Positions 36,366-44,011 of a stretch of 64,000 bases of DNA are shown here, one piece after another. Location of the stretch: the NCBI GenBank assembly GCA_018268935.1, contig JAFDVS010000026.1, positions 1 to 64,000 on the forward strand, written 5' to 3'. The position numbers and the translations under genes were made by a program. This DNA comes from Acidobacteriota bacterium. Lineage in GTDB: Bacteria > Acidobacteriota > Terriglobia > Bryobacterales > Bryobacteraceae. The first letter of the stretch is position 1; each line of letters starts with the position of its first letter. Under the pieces are notes generated by a model. The model was not told where the DNA came from. It ran no database searches and saw only the letters and a list, made by a program, of their open reading frames with translations.

Positions 36366-36455
36366 TGGCGGTGAGGGTGGGATTCGAACCCACGGAACCC
36401 GTAAAGGTTCAACGGTTTTCGAGACCGCCCGATTCAACCACTCTCGCACCTCACC
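36366..36455 (-). tRNA. tRNA-Ser (anticodon CGA)
   Basis: On the minus strand the acceptor arm GGTGAGG (5' end at 36455) pairs with CCTCACC near 36370-36376, followed by G and an encoded CCA ending at 36366. The anticodon loop TCTCGAAAA gives CGA, reading UCG serine codons. A long variable arm (GAACCTTTACGGGTTC) is present, as expected for class II serine tRNAs, and the T-loop reads GGTTCGAATCC. Confidence 0.93.
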
Positions 36456-36500
36456 GGCTTCTTAGATCGTGGCTTTCTTCAGTATACCCCATCGGCCCAT

Positions 36501-37784
36501 TCAACAAGCCAAATCTTCGCGCGTCAGCTTCATGCCGTTCAACCGCCCAAGCATCGTCAAATTGATTCGGTCCTGAACGAAAAACTCATTCGCCATTTGC
36601 TGCAACTGCTCGGCGCGCACGCCCTCGATATCCGCGATGATCCCATCCATCGTCGAAAATTGACCGAAGTAAATGAACTGCCGCGCGAGGTGCGACATGC
36701 GGTTCACTGTCGATTCCAGCCCTAGCATGAACGAGCCCTTCAGATTATCCTTCGCCCGTTTCAGCTCTTCATCCGTGACCCGGTTCTCCTTCAACGCCCG
36801 GAACTCATTCAACACCAACTGCACCACTTCCTTTGCCGATTCCACCGACGTGCCCGCAAACACCGACAAACATCCGGAATCGCGATACAAGAACTGCTCC
36901 GACCCTACTGTATAGGCCAACCCGCGCTTCTCCCGGATGTTCTGAAACAGCCGGCTACTCATGCCAGCTCCTAACACCGTGTTCAAGATATACGCTGCAA
37001 ACCGGTCCGGATGCGGCAGCGGATTGCATGGCACACCCATGCACAAGTGCACTTGCTCCAAAGACCGCTTCGTCTTCAGCGTCACCGCGGCATGGGGCAC
37101 CGGCGATTCCACCGGCACGCGCCCATTGTTTGGCGCCAACTTCCCGAATCGCGCCTCCGACAACTCCAGCAACTGCCCGTGCGTCAGATTCCCTGCCGCC
37201 GTGATCACAATCCGCGACGGCGCATACATGTGCGAGTAATACTGCCGCAGCGTATCCGCCGTAAACGACCGGATACTCTTCTTGCTCCCTAATATCGGGC
37301 GTCCCAGCGCATGGTTCTTCCAGATGCTGGACGAAAACAGATCGTGGACCGTGTACTCGGGGTTGTCCACCTCCATCTTCAATTCTTCCAGAATTACGCC
37401 CTTTTCCTTCTCGATATCATCTTCGCGAAACAGCGGATTCAGCACCAGGTCGCTGAGGATATCGAACCCAAGCGGCAAATGCTCATCGAGTGTCTTTGCG
37501 TTGAAGCACACCAGTTCTTTGGAAGTAAATGCGTCCAGGTGTCCGCCAATCGAATCCACCTGCCTGGCGATATCTTCCGCCGAACGGTTCTCCGTCCCTT
37601 TGAACAGCATGTGCTCAATGAAATGCGAAATGCCGTTCTGCGGGATGCCTTCGTTGCGCGAACCCGCATTCACCCAAACTCCAACCGCCACTGAGCGAAC
37701 ATGTGGCATCTGCTCGCTGATCACGGCAACGCCGTTTGGCAGTGTGGTGAGTTGGATACCCTCCGTACTGTGAGAAATGGACAT
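36501..37784 (-). CDS. M16-family zinc peptidase (processing-protease type)
   Basis: 427 residues from ATG 37784. The inverted zinc motif is HFIEHMLFKG (HXXEH) in the first domain, with the downstream Glu in the KEKGVILEELKME segment. The second domain carries the RxxxxY-type pattern in LFQNIREKRGLAYTVGS. There is no signal peptide, so it probably acts in the cytoplasm or periplasm on peptides or as a processing enzyme, as in PqqF/YmxG-like proteins. TACAAT at 37801-37796 lies 11 bases before the ATG. It is divergent from rlmN (58 bases between the starts). A start at 37859 would overlap rlmN and is rejected. Confidence 0.92.
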   Translation of the reverse strand: MSISHSTEGIQLTTLPNGVAVISEQMPHVRSVAVGVWVNAGSRNEGIPQNGISHFIEHMLFKGTENRSAEDIARQVDSIGGHLDAFTSKELVCFNAKTLDEHLPLGFDILSDLVLNPLFREDDIEKEKGVILEELKMEVDNPEYTVHDLFSSSIWKNHALGRPILGSKKSIRSFTADTLRQYYSHMYAPSRIVITAAGNLTHGQLLELSEARFGKLAPNNGRVPVESPVPHAAVTLKTKRSLEQVHLCMGVPCNPLPHPDRFAAYILNTVLGAGMSSRLFQNIREKRGLAYTVGSEQFLYRDSGCLSVFAGTSVESAKEVVQLVLNEFRALKENRVTDEELKRAKDNLKGSFMLGLESTVNRMSHLARQFIYFGQFSTMDGIIADIEGVRAEQLQQMANEFFVQDRINLTMLGRLNGMKLTREDLAC

Positions 37785-37842
37785 TAGTAATTCATATTGT
37801 ATCGCGGCGCGCTTCCCCCTCCCGCTACACTGAAAGGTGGAG

Positions 37843-38901
37843 ATGTCCCCCACCCTCATCGGAATGGAAAGCGAAGAGATCGCGGCACTGCTGCGGAAGC
37901 TCTCTCCCAGTCCAACTCCGTCCTTCCGTGCGACGCAAGTCTACCAGGCCATCTATCAGCAGCGAGTCGCATCCGCGGGCGGGATTCTCACTCTCCCACG
38001 GGAACTGCGTGCCAAACTCGAGGCTAACGTACCCTTCGGCTTACCAACCGCCGCGCAATGTTTCCAATCCTCCGACGGCACACAGCGCTATCTGCTCAGG
38101 CTGGAGGATGGTAAGTCGGTCGAATCGGTGCTCATGCCGGAGGGGGAGCGTTACACCTTCTGCATTTCTTCGCAAGTGGGTTGTCCGGTCAACTGCCAGT
38201 TCTGCCTGACCGCACTACTCGGGCTGGAACGGAACCTTACGGCGGGGGAGATCGTCGGCCAGGTGCTTTTCATTGCTGCCCGCAACGGCCTTTCCGCTGA
38301 CGTGAGCAAACTCAACGTCGTTATGATGGGCCAGGGAGAGCCGCTCCTCAATCTCCCCAATGTCCTCAAAGCCACACGCCTTCTCGTCGACCCGGACGGT
38401 ATCGGACTCAGTGAGCGCCGCCTGACTTTGTCTACGTCCGGCATTGTTCCCAAAATAGAGGAACTGGGGCGCCAGGCGGTCCGCCCGAAGCTGGCAATCT
38501 CGCTCAATGCTTCCAATGAGGAGCAACGCCAGAAGCTGATGCCCATCACCCGGAAGTACCACCTCAAAGATCTGGTCGATGCGTGCCGTTCCTATCCCTT
38601 GCGCACCTGGGAGCATCTCACTTTCGAGTATGTTCTGCTGAAAGACGTCAACGACACGGATGCGGACGCCCGCCGCGTCGTCAAACTGCTGGCCAACCTG
38701 CATTGCAAGGTAAACCTGATCGCCCTCAACCCTGGGCCCGGCATCCCTTACGGTACTCCAAATCCGGAACGCGTCGCAGCCTTCCAGCAGATCATCAAAC
38801 GATCGATGCCTTGTTTCATCCGCAAGCCGCGTGGCCTCGATATCTATGCCGCCTGTGGCCAACTGAAACGGATGGAGCCGGATTTGGTCACCCTCGCTTA
38901 G
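37843..38901 (+). CDS. rlmN: 23S rRNA (adenine-C2)-methyltransferase RlmN
   Basis: 352 residues from ATG 37843. The radical-SAM site is C-X3-C-X2-C in [11 protein letters not shown], and the second cysteine of the mechanism is in YAACGQL near the C terminus. The GEPLLN motif and LAISLNASN segment are also as expected. It methylates A2503 of 23S rRNA and A37 of some tRNAs. GGTGGAG precedes the ATG. GTG 37837, two codons upstream, is an alternative start. It is divergent from the M16 gene. Confidence 0.93.
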   Translation: MSPTLIGMESEEIAALLRKLSPSPTPSFRATQVYQAIYQQRVASAGGILTLPRELRAKLEANVPFGLPTAAQCFQSSDGTQRYLLRLEDGKSVESVLMPEGERYTFCISSQVGCPVNCQFCLTALLGLERNLTAGEIVGQVLFIAARNGLSADVSKLNVVMMGQGEPLLNLPNVLKATRLLVDPDGIGLSERRLTLSTSGIVPKIEELGRQAVRPKLAISLNASNEEQRQKLMPITRKYHLKDLVDACRSYPLRTWEHLTFEYVLLKDVNDTDADARRVVKLLANLHCKVNLIALNPGPGIPYGTPNPERVAAFQQIIKRSMPCFIRKPRGLDIYAACGQLKRMEPDLVTLA

Positions 38902-38916
38902 CCGTTCACAATCGAC

Positions 38917-38947
38917 AAAGATTTTCAGAATTATTTTTGCAATCTTT
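38917..38947 (+). terminator. Possible weak terminator after rlmN
   Basis: AAAGATT and AATCTTT form a 7-base stem around a 17-base T-rich loop, followed by a T-rich tract. It is weak but well placed 16 bases after the rlmN stop. Nothing else is recognised between here and the next gene. Confidence 0.35.
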
Positions 38948-39075
38948 ATTTCTTTTCTTTTCAAGCACTCCCAGACCACCTCCCTGGTGACTCGCATGCC
39001 GGCCCCGCCGCCGCCGCTCGATTCCGCAATCTCCCGGAATAAACTCAAATCGCGAGCAGAGGCTTGCGCACAACA

Positions 39076-40140
39076 ATGAGAAACACCACCAGCGGCTACA
39101 CGCCACTCCCCAGGTCCCGCAAAGTCGTTCAGGACCCCTTGGATCTCCTCCCGATGCTATCGGAGCGGATCGTCGGGCAGAATAGCTCGATCGAGTCGAT
39201 CATCCCCTACGTCTACATGTACAACGCGGGTCTCGCTCCCGAAGGCCGTCCCGTTGGTGTGTTCCTGCTTCTTGGCCCCACCGGCACCGGCAAAACCCGT
39301 ACCGTCGAAGCATTGGCAGAAGCCGTTCACGGCAGCCCACGCAATCTCCTCCGCATCGATTGCGGCGAATTCCAGCTTGAACATGAAGTGGCCAAACTCA
39401 TTGGCGCACCTCCCGGCTATCTCGGGCACCGGGAAACCACTCCTCTACTTACTCAGCAGAAACTCAACGCCGTTACCAGCGAACGGTCGAATCTCTCGCT
39501 TGTGCTGTTCGATGAAATTGAGAAGGCCGCGCCCTCTATGCAGCGCCTCCTGCTCGGCGTGCTGGACAAAGCCATTCTCCGCCTTGGCGACAACACGGTC
39601 GTCAACTTCGAGCGCAGCATTGTCTTCCTCACCAGCAACCTTGGTGCGCGCAACATGAGCCGCGAGTTACGTCCCGATTTCGGTTTCGACAAGCTGGTCG
39701 AACGTCCTCGCGCCAAGCTGTCAAGGAAACTGGAGAGCATCGCCATGAACGCCGTGCGGCGCAAGTTTTCCCCGGAGTTCGTCAACCGTATTGACGTCGT
39801 CAACACGTATTACCCGCTGGAACGTTCCTCGCTCGAACAAATCCTTGAGCACCAACTCGACGAATTCCGGCGCCATATCATTACTCGTCTCGGCCAGCGC
39901 GCCTTCTTCCTTGAACTGACGCGCAAAGCCAAGGCGTTCCTCATCGACAAAGGTACCAGCGCCGAATACGGCGCCCGCGAATTGAAGCGCACCGTGCACC
40001 GCCACCTCATCCAACCTGTTTCCATGCTTGTCGCGAAGGGGATGATCGAACCCTGTGGCGCGGCCTATGTCGATTACAAAGAAGGGGCGGATGCACTCAC
40101 CATCCGCTGCGCTCCCGCTACTGAAGAGATTGCTGCGTGA
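39076..40140 (+). CDS. AAA+ ATPase resembling the second (D2) module of ClpA/ClpB
   Basis: 354 residues from ATG 39076 (TTG 39064 is an alternative). One AAA+ module is present: Walker A GPTGTGKT, Walker B VLFDEIEKA, sensor region VFLTSNLGA, arginine finger FVNRID, then a ClpB-D2-small domain (about 260-345) with EYGARELKRTVHRHLI. The usual ClpN repeats, first AAA module and middle domain are missing, and the length is a third of ClpB. No ClpP-docking tripeptide is obvious. It could be a specialised unfoldase. It stands alone between rlmN and kdsA and shares a terminator with kdsA. Confidence 0.8.
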   Translation: MRNTTSGYTPLPRSRKVVQDPLDLLPMLSERIVGQNSSIESIIPYVYMYNAGLAPEGRPVGVFLLLGPTGTGKTRTVEALAEAVHGSPRNLLRIDCGEFQLEHEVAKLIGAPPGYLGHRETTPLLTQQKLNAVTSERSNLSLVLFDEIEKAAPSMQRLLLGVLDKAILRLGDNTVVNFERSIVFLTSNLGARNMSRELRPDFGFDKLVERPRAKLSRKLESIAMNAVRRKFSPEFVNRIDVVNTYYPLERSSLEQILEHQLDEFRRHIITRLGQRAFFLELTRKAKAFLIDKGTSAEYGARELKRTVHRHLIQPVSMLVAKGMIEPCGAAYVDYKEGADALTIRCAPATEEIAA

Positions 40141-40155
40141 GGATGCCAAACAAAG

Positions 40156-40191
40156 ACAGGGGCGCGCGGCGCTTGTAGCTCACGCCCCTGT
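40156..40191. terminator. Hairpin terminator between convergent AAA+ gene and kdsA
   Basis: ACAGGGGCG and CGCCCCTGT form a perfect 9-base stem around an 18-base loop. T-rich sequence follows on both strands. The right arm overlaps the last codons of kdsA. Confidence 0.6.
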
Positions 40192-40995
40192 TTCCATCGC
40201 AGCCACACGAATCCGCCGTAACTTTCTCACCAAACCACCTAACAATTCCAACCGCAGTGCATTTGCTCCATCGGACAAAGCGCGCGCCGGCTCTTCGTGC
40301 ACTTCCACAAACAACGCGTCCACACCCACCGCGACGGCGGCCCGCGCCAACGGCGCAATAAACTCCGGTTGCCCGCCCGATGCCTTCCCCGCCGCACCCG
40401 GCATCTGCACGCTGTGCGTTGCATCGAACACCACCGGCCACCCATGCCCGCGCATCACACTAAGCCCGCGCATGTCCACCACCAGATTGTTGTACCCGAA
40501 CGAACTTCCACGCTCTGTCAACAGGATCCGATTATTCCCCGTCGAGGCCACTTTCTCCGCAGCCAGGCGAATGTCGTAAGGCGAGACAAACTGCCCTTTC
40601 TTGATATTCACCACTCGCCCCGTGCGACCCGCAGCCACGAGTAAATCCGTCTGCCGGCATAGGAACGCTGGGATCTGCAAGATATCCGCAACTTCCGCCG
40701 CGGCATCGGCATGGGAAGGCTCGTGGATATCCGTTAGAATCGGAAACCCACGAGCTTTCAACCCACCAAGAATCCGTAGCCCCTCGACCAAACCCGGCCC
40801 GCGGTAGGAATCCACGCTCGTCCGGTTCGCTTTGTCGTAGCTGGCCTTGAAAACGAACGGCCCGCCCAGTTCCCGCGCCATCGCTTCGGCCAGAAAATGG
40901 ACGTGCTGCTCACTCTCGATCACACATGGCCCGGCGATCACCGCCAGGTCTGCGCTATCACCGATCGACAGTGACGGTAGCAGTTCGATCCGCAC
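40180..40995 (-). CDS. kdsA: 3-Deoxy-D-manno-octulosonate 8-phosphate synthase
   Basis: 271 residues from GTG 40995, which has GGGGA about seven bases before it. The KdsA/DAHP-synthase fold is seen in AVIAGPCVIESEQH (phosphoenolpyruvate site), FKASYDKANRTS, VVNIKKGQFVSPYD and LTERGSSFGYNNL. It condenses arabinose 5-phosphate with phosphoenolpyruvate to give KDO 8-phosphate for lipid A core. The start lies inside the 3' end of pyrG (38-base overlap). An upstream extension to 41136 would run further into pyrG and lacks similarity. Third gene of kdsB-pyrG-kdsA. Confidence 0.95.
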   Translation of the reverse strand: MRIELLPSLSIGDSADLAVIAGPCVIESEQHVHFLAEAMARELGGPFVFKASYDKANRTSVDSYRGPGLVEGLRILGGLKARGFPILTDIHEPSHADAAAEVADILQIPAFLCRQTDLLVAAGRTGRVVNIKKGQFVSPYDIRLAAEKVASTGNNRILLTERGSSFGYNNLVVDMRGLSVMRGHGWPVVFDATHSVQMPGAAGKASGGQPEFIAPLARAAVAVGVDALFVEVHEEPARALSDGANALRLELLGGLVRKLRRIRVAAMETGA

Positions 40996-42607
40996 GTGTC
41001 TTCCCCAAAATCTCTTTCTTGTTCCGGTAGCAGGCGCCAACGAACGACCGGAACAGCGGATGCGGTTCCAGCGGCTTCGACTTAAACTCCGGATGGAACT
41101 GGCAACCCAGGTAGTAGGGATGATCCGGCAATTCACAGATCTCTACATACATCCCGTCAGGTGTCTGTCCCGTCAGCCGCAATCCATGGGACGTCAAAAT
41201 GCCTTCGTACTCGCGATTGAATTCATAGCGGTGCCTGTGCCGTTCGCTGATTTCCGGCACGCCGTACGCCTCGCGAGCGAAACTGCTTTCGGAGAGCTTG
41301 CAGGGATACGCGCCCAAGCGCATCGTGCCGCCCAATTCGTCCACGCCCTTCAACTCGCGGAGTTTATAAATGACACGGTGCGGCGTGGCGGGATCGAACT
41401 CGGTGGAATCCGCGTTCGGCAATCCGCACACGTTCCGAGCAAACTCGATGACCATCGTCTGCATACCCAGGCAAATCCCGAAGTAGGGCACTTTGAACTC
41501 GCGCGCATACCGGATTGCGTGCAGCATTCCTTCGATCCCGCGCTTGCCGAATCCACCGGGCACCAGGATCCCGTCATACGGCTTCAGCCGGTGGATGCAA
41601 TCGGGCCATTCCAATTCCTCGGCTTCCACCCACTCGATGTTCACCTTCACGCCATGCGCCAGCCCGCCATGCAACAGCGCTTCTTTCAGACTCTTGTACG
41701 CGTCTTCATACGTCACGTACTTGCCCACCAGCGCGATCTTTACATCATCAATCGGATTGCGCATCCGCGTCAGCATGTTGCTCCACCGGCGGAGATCCCG
41801 CGGCGGTGCATCCATGTGCAATTGCTTCAGCAGGAATTCATCGACCTTCTGATCGGCAAACACCAGGGGCACTTCGTACACGGAAGACACGTCGCTTGCA
41901 CAGATCACGGCGTCCACGTCGACGTCGCAAAACATGGCGATCTTTTCTTTCACTTCTCTTCCAAACGGCCGCTCCGACCGGCACACCAGAATATCCGGCT
42001 GGATACCCAGCGCTCGCAGTTCCTTCACAGAGTGCTGTGTCGGCTTCGTCTTCAATTCCTGCGCCGCCGCGATCCACGGCACCAACGTAACGTGCACGAA
42101 CATCGCGTTTTCCTTGCCAACTTCGTGCCGCATCTGGCGGATCGCTTCGAGAAACGGCAGGGACTCGATATCGCCCACCGTGCCGCCAATCTCCACCAGA
42201 ATCACATCTACGCCCGCGGCCACACGCCTCATCGCCGCTTTGATCTCATTCGTCACGTGCGGAATCACCTGTACCGTCTTGCCGAGGTAATCGCCGCGCC
42301 GCTCACGGGTGATGATCTGTTCGTACAACCGTCCCGACGTCAGATTGTTGGCCTGCGTCAGCGGTGCATGTGTGAACCGTTCATAGTGCCCCAAATCCAG
42401 ATCCGTCTCCGCGCCATCGTCGGTCACGAATACTTCCCCGTGCTGGAACGGACTCATCGTCCCCGGATCTACATTCAGATACGGATCGAACTTCTGCAGA
42501 GTCACACGCAATCCCCGCGACTCCAATAAACACCCGATGGAAGCCGCAGCAATTCCCTTCCCCAGGGAACTCACCACACCTCCGGTAACAAAGATGTACT
42601 TCACCAT
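40958..42607 (-). CDS. pyrG: CTP synthase
   Basis: 549 residues from ATG 42607, with a G-rich ribosome binding site five to seven bases before it. The synthetase domain opens with KYIFVTGGVVSSLGKG, including the nucleotide-binding loop. The glutaminase domain has the catalytic Cys in YFGICLGMQ and the His-Glu pair in CQFHPEF. It aminates UTP to CTP using glutamine. CTP is also the second substrate of KdsB, encoded next to it, which is why kdsB-pyrG-kdsA is a common operon in Gram-negative bacteria. The reading to 42622 begins with TTG and is rejected. Confidence 0.97.
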   Translation of the reverse strand: MVKYIFVTGGVVSSLGKGIAAASIGCLLESRGLRVTLQKFDPYLNVDPGTMSPFQHGEVFVTDDGAETDLDLGHYERFTHAPLTQANNLTSGRLYEQIITRERRGDYLGKTVQVIPHVTNEIKAAMRRVAAGVDVILVEIGGTVGDIESLPFLEAIRQMRHEVGKENAMFVHVTLVPWIAAAQELKTKPTQHSVKELRALGIQPDILVCRSERPFGREVKEKIAMFCDVDVDAVICASDVSSVYEVPLVFADQKVDEFLLKQLHMDAPPRDLRRWSNMLTRMRNPIDDVKIALVGKYVTYEDAYKSLKEALLHGGLAHGVKVNIEWVEAEELEWPDCIHRLKPYDGILVPGGFGKRGIEGMLHAIRYAREFKVPYFGICLGMQTMVIEFARNVCGLPNADSTEFDPATPHRVIYKLRELKGVDELGGTMRLGAYPCKLSESSFAREAYGVPEISERHRHRYEFNREYEGILTSHGLRLTGQTPDGMYVEICELPDHPYYLGCQFHPEFKSKPLEPHPLFRSFVGACYRNKKEILGKTRADRTATVTVDR

Positions 42608-42618
42608 TTCAACCCCCC

Positions 42619-43362
42619 TCAAAGTTCAGGCAAAATCGCTTCGTGCAGTTTCGTCACGCGTTCCAGATCCTCCGGCGTATCCACCCCGATGGAATCGTAA
42701 TCGGTTTCCATCACCCGAATCCGGTACCCGTTCTCCAAAGCTCGCAGTTGCTCTAGCCGCTCGGCCTGTTCCAGCGGCCCAACCGGCATCGCTGAATAAC
42801 CGAGCAGGAAATCTCTCCGGTACACATACAGCCCGATATGTTTCCAGTAGGCTGCATCCACGCCGCCGCGATTGTAGGGAATCGTACAGCGGGAGAAGTA
42901 GATCGCATTGCCGCGCAGATCGCAAACCACTTTGACGACATTCGGGTTCGCCATCTCCTCATCGGTTTCAATCCGCTTCTTCAGAGTGGCCATGGGAGCA
43001 TCCTCATCGTCGAGAAGCGCGAGGGTGGCGGCGTCGATTGCGCCGGGATCAATCATCGGCTCATCGCCCTGTATGTTCACCACAATCGAAGCCGTATCCG
43101 CGCTCGCCACTTCCGCGACACGATCCGTTCCCGATAGATGATCGCTACGGGTCATTCGCACGCGCGCGCCAAATCCTCGGGCGGCTTCGTAGATCTGATC
43201 ATCGTCCGTCGCAATCACGACATCTGTCAGATAACGGGCCATTACGCTGCGTTCGTAGACGTGCTGGAGGATGGGTTTACCGGCGAGTTTGGCGAGAGCT
43301 TTTCCGGGGAAACGGGTGGAGGCAAACCGGGCGGGTATTACGCCCAGAATTCTTTGCGGCAC
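42619..43362 (-). CDS. kdsB: 3-Deoxy-manno-octulosonate cytidylyltransferase
   Basis: 247 residues from GTG 43362. The N terminus ILGVIPARFASTRFPGKAL is the CMP-KDO synthetase signature, with NIQGDEPMIDP (metal and CTP site) and YWKHIGLYVYRRDFL following. It activates KDO with CTP for lipid A core assembly. It is the first gene of kdsB-pyrG-kdsA; pyrG starts 11 bases later. A good promoter lies immediately upstream (TTGGCG, 17 bases, TATCCT) and there is no Shine-Dalgarno sequence, so a leaderless message starting at or near the GTG is likely. Confidence 0.96.
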   Translation of the reverse strand: MPQRILGVIPARFASTRFPGKALAKLAGKPILQHVYERSVMARYLTDVVIATDDDQIYEAARGFGARVRMTRSDHLSGTDRVAEVASADTASIVVNIQGDEPMIDPGAIDAATLALLDDEDAPMATLKKRIETDEEMANPNVVKVVCDLRGNAIYFSRCTIPYNRGGVDAAYWKHIGLYVYRRDFLLGYSAMPVGPLEQAERLEQLRALENGYRIRVMETDYDSIGVDTPEDLERVTKLHEAILPEL

Positions 43363-43367
43363 ATGTC

Positions 43368-43396
43368 AGGATAGCACGGCTGATGCGCTTCGCCAA
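43368..43396 (-). promoter_or_regulatory. Promoter of kdsB-pyrG-kdsA
   Basis: On the minus strand: TTGGCG (43396-43391), a 17-base spacer, then TATCCT (43373-43368). The -10 box ends five bases before GTG 43362. It overlaps nothing but sits 20 bases from the divergent cytochrome promoter. Confidence 0.55.
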
Positions 43397-43401
43397 TGGA
43401 A

Positions 43402-43407
43402 TACAAT
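43402..43407 (+). promoter_or_regulatory. Putative -10 element for the small heptaheme cytochrome
   Basis: TACAAT ends seven bases before ATG 43415. No Shine-Dalgarno sequence or clear -35 element is seen. It lies back to back with the kdsB promoter. Confidence 0.4.
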
Positions 43408-43414
43408 CAAACCG

Positions 43415-44011
43415 ATGCTGCTCACGGCAATCGCCTGTCTGTTCACCGCACAGGCCGCTGATTTCTCCCACGCGCTGCACGCCAAGCTCACGCCGGAGTG
43501 TACTTCGTGCCATGCCAAGGCCGCCACCAGCACACGTCTCGAAGACAATCTTCTGCCCACCACCGATGCCTGCCGGCCCTGCCACGAATCGGCACAGATC
43601 AAACAACCGTCGAAGACCCGCCTCGCTAAGTTCGATCATTTTTTTCATTCGAAGTTCGGCAATATTGCTCCCGCGATCGCCACAGCCATCAAGACAAATA
43701 CGTACCTCGGCGACGCCACGAAACGCACGGAACATCTGAACACGGCCAACGCTTGTGCCGCTTGCCATCGTGGCATCGAATCTTCCGTCTCAGCAGCAAC
43801 GAAGACCCACTACCCCGAAATGGCCGACTGCCTCGTCTGCCATAACAGGATCGATCCACCGTTCAGTTGTGAAACCTGTCACGGCAACGACAATGCGCTG
43901 AAGCCCGCAACCCACACGGCTCGCTACATCGACACACACACAACGAAAGGCGAGAAGCTCGGCTGTGCCTCCTGTCATGGCAAGCGCTTCACGTGCCAAG
44001 GCTGCCACTAG
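43415..44011 (+). CDS. Small heptaheme c-type cytochrome
   Basis: 198 residues from ATG 43415. A short signal peptide (MLLTAIACLFTAQA) is followed by seven CXXCH sites: CTSCH, CRPCH, CAACH, CLVCH, CETCH, CASCH and CQGCH, the last at the very C terminus. Extra His residues are present for bis-His ligation. The heme density is like class III cytochromes c3/c7 and periplasmic electron shuttles. The redox partner is unknown. The reading to 43271 would enter kdsB and is rejected. The stop overlaps the stop of the convergent fusion gene by three bases. Confidence 0.88.
   Translation: MLLTAIACLFTAQAADFSHALHAKLTPECTSCHAKAATSTRLEDNLLPTTDACRPCHESAQIKQPSKTRLAKFDHFFHSKFGNIAPAIATAIKTNTYLGDATKRTEHLNTANACAACHRGIESSVSAATKTHYPEMADCLVCHNRIDPPFSCETCHGNDNALKPATHTARYIDTHTTKGEKLGCASCHGKRFTCQGCH

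Noticed and set aside
38215..39048. Minus-strand reading opposite rlmN
   Set aside because: Complement of rlmN; no domain similarity.
40847..42529. Long plus-strand reading opposite pyrG
   Set aside because: Complement of a well-conserved gene; no recognisable protein.
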